In this document: piece by piece, positions 46,039 through 55,095 of the stretch | Position numbering within the stretch: position 1 is the first letter of the stretch | Layout of the letters: every line of letters begins with the position of its first letter | Assembly (NCBI GenBank): GCA_017510335.1 | Contig: JAFWNM010000013.1 | Coordinates: 186,001-250,000 of the forward strand | Direction of reading: 5' to 3' | Source of the DNA: Paracoccaceae bacterium | GTDB lineage: Bacteria; Pseudomonadota; Alphaproteobacteria; Rhodobacterales; Rhodobacteraceae | DNA: 64,000 nucleotides | Position numbers and translations under genes: made by a program | The notes under the pieces: model-generated | Seen by the model: only the letters and a program-made list of their open reading frames with translations | Database searches by the model: none | Told to the model about the DNA's origin: nothing

Positions 46039-46046
46039 AGGGCAGG

Positions 46047-47075
46047 ATGAGCAAGACCACGGCGGGGCGCTTTTTCGAGGATTACCGGATCGGGCAGGTG
46101 ATTGACCATGCCGTGCCGCGCACTGTAGGGGCCGGGGAGCGCGCGCTGTATCATGCGCTGTATCCGGCGCGCGGCGCGCTGTATTCCTCCGATGAATTCG
46201 CGCGCGCCTGTGGTCTGCCCGCCAGCCCTGTGGATGACCTGATTGCGTTCCACATTGTTTTTGGGAAGTCGGTGCCCGATATCAGCCTGAATGCTGTTGC
46301 CAATCTGGGCTATGCGGGCGGGCGGTTCCTGCGCCCGGTCTATACGGGTGATACCCTGCAAAGCCGTTCGGAAGTGATCGGGCTGAAGCAGAATTCCAAT
46401 GGCGCATCCGGTGTGGTCTATGTGCGCACGCAAGGGCGTAACCAGCGTGGTGAGGTGGTGCTGGAATATGTGCGCTGGGTCATGGTACGCAAGCGCGACC
46501 TGGATGCGCCCGCCCCTGCCACTGTGGTGCCGGATTTGCCGAAGGTGGTTGACCCGCAAGATCTGGTTGTACCTGAAGGGCTGGATTTCACCCGCTATGA
46601 TTTCGCCGCCGCAGGCGAGGCCCATCGCTGGGGAGATTATGCGGTGGGCGAGCGGATTGACCATGTCGATGGTGTGACCATTGAGGAGGCCGAGCATATG
46701 CTGGCCACGCGCCTGTGGCAAAACACCGCGAAGGTGCATTTTGACGCCACCTTCCGCGCGGATGGCAAGCGGCTGATCTATGGCGGGCATGTCATATCGC
46801 TGGCGCGCGCGCTGTCCTTTAACGGGCTGGCCAATGCGCAGATGATCGCGGCCATCAATGCGGGCGCGCACGCAAACCCCTGTTTTGCAGGCGACACAGT
46901 GCGCGCCTGGTCCGAGGTTCTGGACCGCACGGAGACCCCTGCCCCCGGTGTTGGTGCGCTGCGGTTGCGGCTTGTGGCCACCAAGGGCGCAGCGGAGGTG
47001 TTGCGCGCGCAGGACGGGAAATACCACCCTGATGTGTTGCTGGACCTGGACTATTGGGCACTGGTGCCGCGGTAG
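46047..47075 (+). CDS. mch: Mesaconyl-CoA hydratase (MaoC-type)
   Basis: 342-aa double hot-dog enzyme with two MaoC-like halves. The N-terminal RFFEDYRIGQVIDHAVPRTV, then DDLIAFHIVFGKSVPDISL with the catalytic Asp/His region, GGRFLRPVYTGDTLQSRSEV, and a C-terminal repeat of the fold. It hydrates mesaconyl-C1-CoA to beta-methylmalyl-CoA in acetyl-CoA assimilation. The gene is beside mcl2 and upstream of sdhCDAB, as in Rhodobacter sphaeroides by my recollection. GGGCAGG precedes the ATG at 46047. Confidence 0.9.
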   Translation: MSKTTAGRFFEDYRIGQVIDHAVPRTVGAGERALYHALYPARGALYSSDEFARACGLPASPVDDLIAFHIVFGKSVPDISLNAVANLGYAGGRFLRPVYTGDTLQSRSEVIGLKQNSNGASGVVYVRTQGRNQRGEVVLEYVRWVMVRKRDLDAPAPATVVPDLPKVVDPQDLVVPEGLDFTRYDFAAAGEAHRWGDYAVGERIDHVDGVTIEEAEHMLATRLWQNTAKVHFDATFRADGKRLIYGGHVISLARALSFNGLANAQMIAAINAGAHANPCFAGDTVRAWSEVLDRTETPAPGVGALRLRLVATKGAAEVLRAQDGKYHPDVLLDLDYWALVPR

Positions 47076-47106
47076 CGCATGAGCCGAGTCGGCATGGCCG
47101 CAAATA

Positions 47107-47159
47107 GGTGATCACAACGCGCCAGAAATGTGATCACAAGAAGGCGGCGTGTGATCACA
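47107..47159. promoter_or_regulatory. Three phased TGATCACA operators upstream of sdhC
   Basis: TGATCACA occurs at 47109-47116, TGTGATCACA at 47129-47138 and again at 47150-47159. Centre spacing is 22 and 21 bp, so all three lie on the same face of the helix. The core equals the palindrome upstream of the GntR gene (4903-4914). They sit about 165-215 bp upstream of sdhC. Confidence 0.65.
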
Positions 47160-47322
47160 TTTCTCATTTTGCCTGTAATTTTATGTCAAACCTAACGGTT
47201 TTTGCGGGTCGGGCGCGCCTCGGTGCGTGACATTCGCGTAAAAACCGCTATTGAAAGGGCCAGAGCTGAGGCACTTGAGCCAGGCTGCATATGCAGCCCT
47301 GCCAGACAGAAGGGAGCCAACT

Positions 47323-47706
47323 ATGGCCGACGTGAACAGGGGCAACCGCCCGCTTTCCCCGCATTTGCAAATTTACCGCCTGCCGCTGGCTGCCATCTCG
47401 TCTATCCTGAACCGGATTACGGGGGTGGGCATGACGCTGGCGGCGCTGCTGATCATCTGGTGGTTTGCGGCCGGGGCATTCGGTGCGGCGTATTTCGACT
47501 TTGTGGACGGATTGCTGACATCCATTCTGGGGCATCTGGTGCTGATCGGGTCGCTGGCGGCGCTGTGGTATCATATGCTCAATTCCATCCGGCACCTGAT
47601 CTGGGACACGGGCCGCATGATGGGCGTCGAAATTGTCGAGAAAACCTCTTACGCGGTTTTTGCAGGCACCGTCATTTTCACCTTGCTGACCATCATTATC
47701 ATATAA
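47323..47706 (+). CDS. sdhC: Succinate dehydrogenase cytochrome b556 subunit
   Basis: 127-aa membrane anchor with three TM helices. RPLSPHLQIYRLPLAAISSI carries the SdhC signature and Ser/Arg near the quinone site; WYHMLNSIRHLIWDTG holds the conserved His for heme b. The ribosome site AAGGGAGC precedes ATG 47323, giving MADVNRGNRP. First gene of sdhCDAB; regulated probably through the phased TGATCA sites. Confidence 0.95.
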   Translation: MADVNRGNRPLSPHLQIYRLPLAAISSILNRITGVGMTLAALLIIWWFAAGAFGAAYFDFVDGLLTSILGHLVLIGSLAALWYHMLNSIRHLIWDTGRMMGVEIVEKTSYAVFAGTVIFTLLTIIII

Positions 47707-47719
47707 AGGGGCGCGCAAC

Positions 47720-48100
47720 ATGGGGTTCAAGACAGATTATTCCCGCGTACACGGGTCCGGCGCGGCAGGCGAAGGCGCGCATCACTGGTGGTCGCAGCGC
47801 GTGACATCCATTGCGCTTGTGCCGCTGACATTGTTGTTCATCGTGCCATTCGGGCGGGCCTTGGGGTCGGGGCATGAGGCGTTCGTCGCCACCTATTCCA
47901 ACCTGTGGCACGCTTTGGTTGCGGTGTTGTTCATCATCGCAGTGTTCGCGCATTTGCAGCAGGGCTTGCAAACAGTGCTGGAAGACTATGTGTCCAGCAA
48001 GGCCGTGCGCACTGTGGCGTTGCTGGCCAATACATTGCTGTGCTGGGCGTTCGGTATTGCCGGTGTCCTGTCGGTTGCATCCGTCCTGTTCAGCGCCTGA
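47720..48100 (+). CDS. sdhD: Succinate dehydrogenase hydrophobic anchor subunit
   Basis: 126-aa three-helix membrane subunit. The N-terminal SGAAGEGAHHWWSQRVTSIAL is the usual SdhD signature; FAHLQQGLQTVLEDYV carries the heme-ligand His and the Asp-Tyr of the quinone pocket. It anchors the SdhAB catalytic part to the inner membrane. 13 nt after sdhC, 9 nt before sdhA. Confidence 0.95.
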   Translation: MGFKTDYSRVHGSGAAGEGAHHWWSQRVTSIALVPLTLLFIVPFGRALGSGHEAFVATYSNLWHALVAVLFIIAVFAHLQQGLQTVLEDYVSSKAVRTVALLANTLLCWAFGIAGVLSVASVLFSA

Positions 48101-48109
48101 GGGAAAGAT

Positions 48110-49915
48110 ATGTCTGCTTACAAGATCGAAGAACATACCTATGATGTGGTTGTCGTGGGCGCGGGCGGCGCAGGATTGCGCGCCACCCTTGGCATGGCCG
48201 AACAGGGGTTGAAAACCGCCTGTGTCACCAAGGTTTTCCCGACGCGCAGCCACACAGTGGCCGCGCAGGGCGGCATTGCGGCCAGCCTGTCCAATATGGG
48301 GCCGGATCATTGGCAATGGCACATGTATGACACTGTCAAAGGGTCGGACTGGCTGGGCGACACGGATGCGATGGAATATCTGGCGCGCGAAGCCCCCAAG
48401 GCTGTGTATGAGCTGGAACATTACGGCGTGCCGTTTTCACGCACCGAGGATGGCAAGATTTACCAGCGCCCCTTTGGTGGCCACACAACCGAATTTGGCG
48501 AAGGCCCGCCCGTGCAGCGCACCTGCGCCGCCGCAGACCGGACCGGCCATGCCATGCTGCACACGCTTTATGGCCAGTCGGTCAAGCAAAAGGCCGAATT
48601 CTTCATCGAATATTTCGCCACAGACCTGATCATGTCCGAAGATGGGGTGTGTCAGGGTGTGCTGGCATGGAAGCTTGATGATGGCACGCTGCACCTGTTC
48701 AGCGCCAAGATGGTGGTTCCGGCCACCGGCGGCTATGGCCGCGCCTATTTCAGCGCGACATCGGCCCATACCTGCACTGGCGACGGCAACGGCATGGTGG
48801 CACGCGCGGGCCTGCCGCTGCAGGATATGGAATTCGTGCAATTCCACCCCACTGGCATTTATGGCGCGGGCTGCCTGATTACCGAAGGGGCGCGCGGCGA
48901 AGGCGGGTATCTGACCAATTCCGAGGGGGAGCGGTTCATGGAACGCTACGCCCCCCATTACAAGGATCTGGCCCCGCGCGATTATGTCAGCCGCTGCATG
49001 ACAATGGAAATCCGCGAAGGGCGCGGTGTGGGGCCGAACAAGGACCATATTCACCTGCACCTGAACCACCTGCCGCCCGAAACCCTGAAACTGCGCTTGC
49101 CCGGTATCTCCGAATCCGCGCGGGTCTTTGCGGGGGTTGACGTGAACAAGGAACCCATCCCTGTGCTGCCGACAGTGCATTACAATATGGGCGGCATCCC
49201 CACCAATTATCGGGGCGAGGTGCTGAATGCCAATGCCGACAACCCCGACCGCATCGCGCCGGGTCTGATGGCGGTGGGCGAAGCGGCCTGCGCCAGTGTG
49301 CACGGGGCAAACCGGCTTGGGTCGAACTCGCTGATTGACCTTGTGGTGTTCGGGCGCGCTGCGGCCATTCGCGCCGGTCAGGTTGTGGACCCCAAAGCGC
49401 CCAACCCCAAGCTGAACAAGGCCAGCGTGGACAAGGCGCTGGACCGGTTTGACAGGTTCCGCAACTTGGACGGTGCCGTGCCGACAGCCGATTTGCGGCT
49501 GGAAATGCAAAAGGCCATGCAATCGGATGCGGCCGTATTCCGCACCGACAAGACGCTGGCCGAAGGCTGCCGCAAGATGCAGGACGTGGCGGGCAAGATG
49601 GCTGATCTGAAGGTCACCGACCGCAGCCTGATCTGGAACACCGACCTGATGGAAACGCTGGAACTGGACAACCTGATGCCCTGTGCGTTGACCACCATTG
49701 TGGGCGCCGAGGCGCGCAAGGAATCGCGCGGCGCACATGCGCATGAAGATTATCCAGAGCGCGATGATGCGACATGGCGCAAGCATACGCTGGCATGGGT
49801 TGATGGCGCGAATGTGCGGCTGGATTACCGTCCGGTCCATACTGAACCGCTGACACCGGAATCCGATGGTGGCATTTCGCTGAAGAAAATTGCCCCTGCC
49901 GAACGCAAGTTCTGA
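48110..49915 (+). CDS. sdhA: Succinate dehydrogenase flavoprotein subunit
   Basis: 601-aa FAD-containing catalytic subunit oxidising succinate to fumarate. Dinucleotide motif [19 protein letters not shown]-linking His48 in [12 protein letters not shown]; active-site [52 protein letters not shown]; and [11 protein letters not shown] near the C-terminus. Complete, with no frame break. Confidence 0.98.
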   Translation: MSAYKIEEHTYDVVVVGAGGAGLRATLGMAEQGLKTACVTKVFPTRSHTVAAQGGIAASLSNMGPDHWQWHMYDTVKGSDWLGDTDAMEYLAREAPKAVYELEHYGVPFSRTEDGKIYQRPFGGHTTEFGEGPPVQRTCAAADRTGHAMLHTLYGQSVKQKAEFFIEYFATDLIMSEDGVCQGVLAWKLDDGTLHLFSAKMVVPATGGYGRAYFSATSAHTCTGDGNGMVARAGLPLQDMEFVQFHPTGIYGAGCLITEGARGEGGYLTNSEGERFMERYAPHYKDLAPRDYVSRCMTMEIREGRGVGPNKDHIHLHLNHLPPETLKLRLPGISESARVFAGVDVNKEPIPVLPTVHYNMGGIPTNYRGEVLNANADNPDRIAPGLMAVGEAACASVHGANRLGSNSLIDLVVFGRAAAIRAGQVVDPKAPNPKLNKASVDKALDRFDRFRNLDGAVPTADLRLEMQKAMQSDAAVFRTDKTLAEGCRKMQDVAGKMADLKVTDRSLIWNTDLMETLELDNLMPCALTTIVGAEARKESRGAHAHEDYPERDDATWRKHTLAWVDGANVRLDYRPVHTEPLTPESDGGISLKKIAPAERKF

Positions 49916-49923
49916 CAGGCCGT

Positions 49924-49946
49924 CCTGCGCCCGCACCGGGCGCAGG
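49924..49946 (+). terminator. Hairpin in the sdhA-sdhB gap
   Basis: A perfect 10-bp stem CCTGCGCCCG / CGGGCGCAGG with a 3-nt loop, 8 nt after the sdhA stop and 65 nt before sdhB. There is no T run, so it more likely tunes mRNA stability or readthrough than ends transcription. Confidence 0.6.
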
Positions 49947-50011
49947 GCAGTGATTGATACGATGTCTAGCCACAGACGGGGATACCCCGTTCCTGAGTAT
50001 AGGAGGCGAAA

Positions 50012-50791
50012 ATGGTCCAACTGACCCTGCCCAAAAACAGCCAGATGCGCACAGGCAAGACCTGGCCCAAGCCCGAAGGCGCAAAGAACCTGCGCAAGTT
50101 CCAGATCTATCGCTGGAGTCCCGATGACGGGGAAAACCCCCGCGTGGACACTTATTTTGTTGATATGGACAGCTGCGGTCCCATGGTTCTTGACGCGCTG
50201 ATCAAGATCAAAAGCGAAATCGACCCCACCCTGACTTTCCGGCGCTCCTGCCGAGAGGGGATTTGCGGGTCTTGTGCGATGAATATCGATGGCGGCAACC
50301 GGCTTGCCTGTATCTTCGGCATGGACGAGGTGAAGGGCGATATCAAAATATACCCCCTGCCCCATATGCCGGTGGTCAAGGATCTGGTGCCCGACCTGAC
50401 GCATTTTTATGCGCAGCATGCCTCTATCAAGCCATGGCTGGAAACAAAGTCGAACACGCCCGCCAAGGAATGGAAACAATCGATTGAAGACCGTGAAAAA
50501 CTTGACGGGCTTTATGAATGCGTGATGTGCGCGTGCTGTTCCACCTCTTGCCCCAGCTATTGGTGGAATGGCGACCGCTATTTGGGGCCAGCAGCGCTTC
50601 TGCATGCCTATCGCTGGCTGATCGATTCCCGCGACGAGGCCACGGGCGAGCGTCTGGATGACCTGCATGACCCGTTCAAGCTGTATCGGTGCCACACCAT
50701 CATGAACTGTGCCAAGACCTGCCCGAAGGGCCTGAACCCCGCCAAGGCAATTGCCGAAGTCAAGAAGATGATGATTTCACGCACACATTGA
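50012..50791 (+). CDS. sdhB: Succinate dehydrogenase iron-sulfur subunit
   Basis: 259-aa electron-transfer subunit. The [2Fe-2S] cluster Cys lie in [20 protein letters not shown] plus the following Cys; the [4Fe-4S] Cys in [16 protein letters not shown]; the [3Fe-4S] Cys in [17 protein letters not shown]. Its start follows AGGAGGCG. It passes electrons from SdhA to quinone at SdhCD. Confidence 0.98.
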   Translation: MVQLTLPKNSQMRTGKTWPKPEGAKNLRKFQIYRWSPDDGENPRVDTYFVDMDSCGPMVLDALIKIKSEIDPTLTFRRSCREGICGSCAMNIDGGNRLACIFGMDEVKGDIKIYPLPHMPVVKDLVPDLTHFYAQHASIKPWLETKSNTPAKEWKQSIEDREKLDGLYECVMCACCSTSCPSYWWNGDRYLGPAALLHAYRWLIDSRDEATGERLDDLHDPFKLYRCHTIMNCAKTCPKGLNPAKAIAEVKKMMISRTH

Positions 50792-50820
50792 CCGCACGCG
50801 GTTGCAAGGTGACAGATAAC

Positions 50821-50850
50821 GGCCGTGCGCAGGACTGCGCGCGGCCTTTT
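50821..50850 (+). terminator. Terminator after sdhB
   Basis: An 11-bp stem GGCCGTGCGCA / TGCGCGCGGCC (one G-U pair) with a 4-nt loop, followed by TTTTCCTTTG. Confidence 0.82.
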
Positions 50851-50898
50851 CCTTTGCGCTACCCCGCAACAGGCTTGGCGCGCCGCACCTGCCGTAAA

Positions 50899-50953
50899 AG
50901 CGTGTCGCCTGTGTTTACGCGCAAAACCGGTTCCCACCGTTGCGCAACACGCT
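50899..50953 (-). repeat. Family B repeat copy next to the Sel1 gene stop codon
   Basis: Read on the minus strand, the TAA stop of the Sel1 gene is followed by GCGTGTTGCGC, then the core GGGAACCGGTTTTGCGC, and the element ends GGCGACACGCT, which pairs imperfectly with its start. It sits between the convergent sdhB and Sel1 genes. Confidence 0.6.
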
Positions 50954-51843
50954 TAGTCGCAGTCTTCAGCGCGCTGATCGAAACAGTCTGGTGCCAGCGC
51001 TTCGGCCTGCGCCTGCGCATCGGCGGACATTACATCGCGCAGCGCGGAAACAAGGACTTCGGCCGGGTCATGGCCAGCGGCCTGCGCGTTCAGCGCCCAG
51101 GCCAGCGCCAGCCGGTAGCTGCGGCGTCCACCCTGCCCGCGTGCCTGCATCAGGGCCAGATTATGCATCGCGGGGCCGAATCCCGCCCGCGCAGCGCGCA
51201 AATACCAGCCCCGCGCGGCGGGGGCATCTTGTGCAACACCGTTTCCCGCAGCAAGCGCGCGCGCCAGTGCGAATTGCGCCGCCACATGTCCTTGTAGCGC
51301 GGCATGTTCAAACCATTGCGCAGCGCGTTCGGGATGCTGGCCTTCGTCAAGAAGGGTGGCCAATGCAAACTGCGCTTGCAAATGGCCCTGCTGCGCGGCC
51401 CGTTCATACCAATATGCCGCTGCGTTCAGGTCACGCTCCCCCGCCAGCCCCTGATCAAGGATACGCCCCGACATGAATTGCGCCGTCACATCGCCCGCCT
51501 GCGCGGCCAGATCATACCAATACGCCGCTTGCGCCCAGTCGTGGCGGTCAACCATCATATCTGCCAGCACAGTTTGCGCAGGCACATAACCGGCCCCGGC
51601 AGCGCTGCCCAACCACAGTTCGGCATCATCGGCAGTCATGCCCGCCTGACCGGCCAAGGCCAGAACGCCCAGATTATACTGCGCCAGCACATCGCCACGC
51701 GCGGCCAGCGGGTGCAGAATCCGAACCGCGCTGTCCCGGTCGCCCTGATCCAGATACGCCAAGGCATCATTCACCCGCAATTGCGCTTGCGCGTGAAGGG
51801 GGACGGCCAAAAGTGCCAGCGACACACAAAGGGTTCGTATCAC
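50953..51843 (-). CDS. Sel1-like repeat protein, exported
   Basis: 296-aa periplasmic protein: signal peptide MIRTLCVSLALLAVPLHA (cut near QAQ), then about six Sel1-type 36-residue repeats, such as AAYWYDLAAQAGDVTAQFMS, AAYWYERAAQQGHLQAQFAL and AAQWFEHAALQGHVAAQFAL. The tail has two Cys (PDCFDQRAEDCD). Sel1 repeats mediate protein contacts; no partner is evident. Convergent with sdhB. Confidence 0.9.
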   Translation of the reverse strand: MIRTLCVSLALLAVPLHAQAQLRVNDALAYLDQGDRDSAVRILHPLAARGDVLAQYNLGVLALAGQAGMTADDAELWLGSAAGAGYVPAQTVLADMMVDRHDWAQAAYWYDLAAQAGDVTAQFMSGRILDQGLAGERDLNAAAYWYERAAQQGHLQAQFALATLLDEGQHPERAAQWFEHAALQGHVAAQFALARALAAGNGVAQDAPAARGWYLRAARAGFGPAMHNLALMQARGQGGRRSYRLALAWALNAQAAGHDPAEVLVSALRDVMSADAQAQAEALAPDCFDQRAEDCD

Positions 51844-51982
51844 GTTGCGACACTCCGCGATTTTTCAGATTTTGCTTTGTATACTTTGGGGTTGGCGCAG
51901 TGTCACGCCTTTGTGACGCGGCTGCGACAGGTTGCGCCGGTGCTGCGGGGACTTTATGCGTAGCGCATGAAAAGGAGGCCCC

Positions 51983-52606
51983 ATGACGCCCGACCAGATT
52001 GAACCGCTTTTCACCCGTTCCGATGGCAGTTTTCTGTGCGCGCGGTGGGGGCGGCCCATTGTGCCGGTTATTTTCGGTGTCGATGATACAACGCTGGCCA
52101 CCATCAAGGGCGCAATTGAAGCTGTTGTCGCGCTTGCAGGTCACCAGATGGCCGAAACCGATCCTGAATTGGGCGCGAATCTGATGGTGTTCATTTTCAG
52201 GGACTGGGCCGAACTTCTGGAAGTGCCGAATCTGGACCGGCTGGTGGACGGGCTGGAACCGCTGGTCGCGCGTTTGCAGGCGGCAGGGGCAAACCAGTAT
52301 CGCGTGTTCCGGTTTGACGAACGCAACGCCATTCGCGCGGCTTTTGTCTTTGTGCAGATGGATGCGGCACTCTCTCATGTGCCCGCGGATGTGCTGGCGC
52401 TGTCACAGGCCGTGCAGGTCATACTGTTATGGTCTGACCGCGCGTTCACAGACCAATCCGCGCTGGCGGTGCATCAGGACCAGATGATCCTGCGGCCCGA
52501 AATTGCAGATGTCATCCGCGCAGCCTATGATCCTGTTTTGCCCGCAGTCGCAGATAACCCCGCCCATGCGCTCCGCCTGTCTGCGCGTATTCCCCCACGT
52601 CAGTAG
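51983..52606 (+). CDS. Hypothetical protein, 207 aa
   Basis: Starts at ATG 51983 with AAAAGGAGGCCCC just upstream, a good ribosome site. No signal peptide or TM segment. WGRPIVPVIFGVDDTTLATIK, LMVFIFRDWAELLEVPNLDRL, FVFVQMDAALSHVPADVLALSQAVQVILLW form an alpha-beta pattern without recognisable catalytic residues. I do not recognise the family; the gene looks intact and codon use matches its neighbours. Possible alphaproteobacterial lineage-specific protein. Confidence 0.75.
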   Translation: MTPDQIEPLFTRSDGSFLCARWGRPIVPVIFGVDDTTLATIKGAIEAVVALAGHQMAETDPELGANLMVFIFRDWAELLEVPNLDRLVDGLEPLVARLQAAGANQYRVFRFDERNAIRAAFVFVQMDAALSHVPADVLALSQAVQVILLWSDRAFTDQSALAVHQDQMILRPEIADVIRAAYDPVLPAVADNPAHALRLSARIPPRQ

Positions 52607-52612
52607 GTGCTT

Positions 52613-52680
52613 TTGGTATGAAGCAGCACCCAAGGCGCGGAATCAAGGCCGCCGGTGGCCCACGCCCCCTTCACGCCCAT
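52613..52680 (-). repeat. Family A repeat copy
   Basis: On the plus strand it reads GAAGCAGCACCCAAGGCGCG and GGAATCAAGGCCGCCGG, then CCCCCTTCACGCCCAT. It shares an exact AAGGCGCGGAATCAAGG block with 40871-40966, and its far end is the reversed GGGCGTGAAGGGGGCG end. It fills the 175-bp gap before xth. Confidence 0.65.
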
Positions 52681-52781
52681 AATTCCCCTGCTTCCCGTGA
52701 TCGGGCGCTTTCGGTCTTGCCCAAGGGCGGTGCGAACTGGCACAAGCGGGCCATCCCTGCGCCCTGCGAAAGGTCCGGTCC

Positions 52782-53591
52782 ATGAAAATTGCCAGTTTCA
52801 ACATCAATGGAATCAAGGCCCGTGCGGGCGCGCTGACCCGCTGGCTGGACGAGGCCGCGCCCGACCTGCTGGTGATGCAGGAAATCAAATCCACCGATGA
52901 AACCTTCCCCCGCGAACTGATCGAGGAGCGCGGCTATAACCTGCACACCCATGGGCAAAAAGGGTTCAACGGCGTGGCGATTGCCAGCAAACTGCCACTG
53001 GAAGATGTGGTATGCGGCCTGCCGGGTGATGATACCGACCTTCAGGCGCGCTGGATAGAAGCCACAGTCACTGGCCCTGAACAGGCGTTGCGCGTGTGCG
53101 GTCTGTATCTGCCCAATGGCAACCCCGTCGAACTGGATGGGCAGGGCCAGCCGGTTGCGGGCGGAAAATATGCCTATAAGCTGGCATGGATGGACCGCAT
53201 GCAGGACCGCTTGCGCGACCTTCTGGCCATGGAAATGCCGCTGGCGGTGATGGGGGATTACAACATCATCCCGCAAGCCGAAGACGTCGCGCGCCCCGAA
53301 GCGTGGACTGATGACGCGCTGTTTCGCCTGCCGTCACGCATGGCATTCCGGCGCATGATGCATATGGGCTTCACTGATGCCCTGCGCGCGGTCAATCAGG
53401 CCCCCGCCCAGTATACGTTCTGGGACTATCAGGCCGGGGCGTGGCAGCGCAATGACGGCATAAGGATTGACCATATCCTGCTGAACGCGCATGCTGCCGA
53501 CCTGCTGCGCGCGTGCCATATTGACAGCGAGGCGCGCGCCGGTGACAAACCGTCCGACCATGTGCCCATCTGGGCGGAGCTGGCAATCTGA
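52782..53591 (+). CDS. xth: Exodeoxyribonuclease III
   Basis: 269-aa endonuclease/exonuclease/phosphatase-fold AP endonuclease for base-excision repair. FNINGIKARAGAL, LVMQEIKSTD with the metal Glu, GLYLPNGNPV, GDYNIIPQAEDV with catalytic Asp/Asn, RNDGIRIDHILLN and DKPSDHVPIWAEL with the catalytic His are all in place. Length is normal. The start at 52782 gives MKIASFNI. It is a solitary gene. Confidence 0.97.
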   Translation: MKIASFNINGIKARAGALTRWLDEAAPDLLVMQEIKSTDETFPRELIEERGYNLHTHGQKGFNGVAIASKLPLEDVVCGLPGDDTDLQARWIEATVTGPEQALRVCGLYLPNGNPVELDGQGQPVAGGKYAYKLAWMDRMQDRLRDLLAMEMPLAVMGDYNIIPQAEDVARPEAWTDDALFRLPSRMAFRRMMHMGFTDALRAVNQAPAQYTFWDYQAGAWQRNDGIRIDHILLNAHAADLLRACHIDSEARAGDKPSDHVPIWAELAI

Positions 53592-53631
53592 CGCGTTCGG
53601 GCGTTTCACCCAACCGCCAGAAACCGGCTGT

Positions 53632-54963
53632 TCAGAAGTTTCGCGTCGCCCCGATAGAGGCGCGAATATTGCTGAACGACCGCGTCGGGATGTTGCTGTC
53701 CTGACGTTCTGCCCCGAAATGCAGAACCGGCGCAAACCCCTGCACTGTCAGGTCACGGTGCATAAGGGACGCTGTGACACTGACATTGGTATCACGCGCG
53801 GGCGCGAACTGTGGCAATAGCGGGTTGGACGCGGCGTATTGCGTCTGCGAAGCTGCAAGGTTCAAGCCGGTGGTTACACCGCCCGCATGGGCATATTGCC
53901 CCCCGAAACTGATGCCGATATCGCGTCTGGTGTTGAAATCGGCGCGGGCGTTATGCTTGGCAAGGGACACGCCCCCGTCCAGCCGGATTTGCGGGGTCAG
54001 AACGTGAATGGTATTGACCGACAGCGCTGTGCGCCACCCATCCATAGCCTTGTTCACCACCTGCGGATAATGCAGCCTGTCGGCATTGGCGCGGATGGAC
54101 AAATGCGTGCGAGGCCCGAAACGGCGCTGAAAGCTGGCATAGATGCCCGCGCCTTCCATGATGCGCCCGCCCTGGCCGAACGCGGCCTGCACGCTGATGC
54201 CTGCCCCAATCTGGCGCCCGTGATCACCCAGCGCCACCACACCCCATTCGCTGCGCAAGCGCCAGGTGTTCAAGCGGCTTTCTTCAAACACCTGCCCATG
54301 CGCCATGACATGGACACGCCCGCGCAGGTCATGCCCCAGACGCGGCAGCCACGTTCCCCCAAGCCCCAGGTCCACACCGACCCCGCTTTGCGCCTGTGCC
54401 AGCGGCAAGGGAATTGCCCCGCCTATCATGACATGGCTTTCCCCCGATGCGCGCGTCGGGTTGGTTTGCGGGACAATGGCAATACTGGCATGTCCTTGCC
54501 ATGTCTTGCGCCGGTCCATCGCGGTCAGATATTCCTGAATCGCAGCGATTTCGCCCAGTGCCAACTGTCCTGCAAGCGCGCTTTCGAAATGGAACCGCGC
54601 GCGGTCATCCTGTTCGGTCAGATATAGCGCGCGCGCCAGTTCCAGCCGGAACCGCGTTACGTCCGGGGCCAGTGTAACGCTGCGTTCCAAATAAGGCAGG
54701 GCTGCGCGCAGGGCATTTTCGCGCATATGCGACAAACCGATGATCCAGGCCTGCTCGACACTGTCCTGCGGGGTTTGCGGCGTGGCGGATTGGGCCGCAT
54801 CGCGCGCGGCGGCATAGTCCTGCGCGACCATCAGCCGCCCGGCCTGTTCCAATGTCTGCGCCTGCAGCCCCCCGCCCGCACACCAAAGCGCGGCAACAAG
54901 GGCCAACGCCCTGCTTCCCCATGCCATCCGACTGCCCGATCCTGCAACGGCGCTGAACGCCAT
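53632..54963 (-). CDS. Slam-like TPR/outer-membrane barrel protein (DUF560)
   Basis: 443-aa exported protein. After a signal region (about residues 14-36, ALALVAALWCAGGGLQAQ), an N-terminal TPR part includes YLERSVTLAPDVTRFRLELA and ALYLTEQDDRARFHFESALA; the rest is beta-strand-rich with the last strand ending IRASIGATRNF, aromatic at the end. This is the layout of surface lipoprotein assembly modulators. Such proteins move specific surface lipoproteins across the outer membrane; no lipoprotein cargo gene is next to it. A later start (MAWGSRAL) is possible. Confidence 0.8.
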   Translation of the reverse strand: MAFSAVAGSGSRMAWGSRALALVAALWCAGGGLQAQTLEQAGRLMVAQDYAAARDAAQSATPQTPQDSVEQAWIIGLSHMRENALRAALPYLERSVTLAPDVTRFRLELARALYLTEQDDRARFHFESALAGQLALGEIAAIQEYLTAMDRRKTWQGHASIAIVPQTNPTRASGESHVMIGGAIPLPLAQAQSGVGVDLGLGGTWLPRLGHDLRGRVHVMAHGQVFEESRLNTWRLRSEWGVVALGDHGRQIGAGISVQAAFGQGGRIMEGAGIYASFQRRFGPRTHLSIRANADRLHYPQVVNKAMDGWRTALSVNTIHVLTPQIRLDGGVSLAKHNARADFNTRRDIGISFGGQYAHAGGVTTGLNLAASQTQYAASNPLLPQFAPARDTNVSVTASLMHRDLTVQGFAPVLHFGAERQDSNIPTRSFSNIRASIGATRNF

Positions 54964-55095
54964 TTTTTATTATTGCGCTGAATTTTATACATTTTTTTAT
55001 TGAAGTCAATTGTTAGCGAATCATCCTGCGCACTTAACTGTTCGTCAATCAAATGGCGGCAATAACCGCATATGCCCCTAGTTGACAGGCCGCCC

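Noticed and set aside
48437-50695. A 752-codon open frame on the minus strand opposite sdhA-sdhB
   Set aside because: Antisense frames stay open in GC-rich genes with third-position bias; sdhA and sdhB are certain on the other strand and this frame has no family resemblance.
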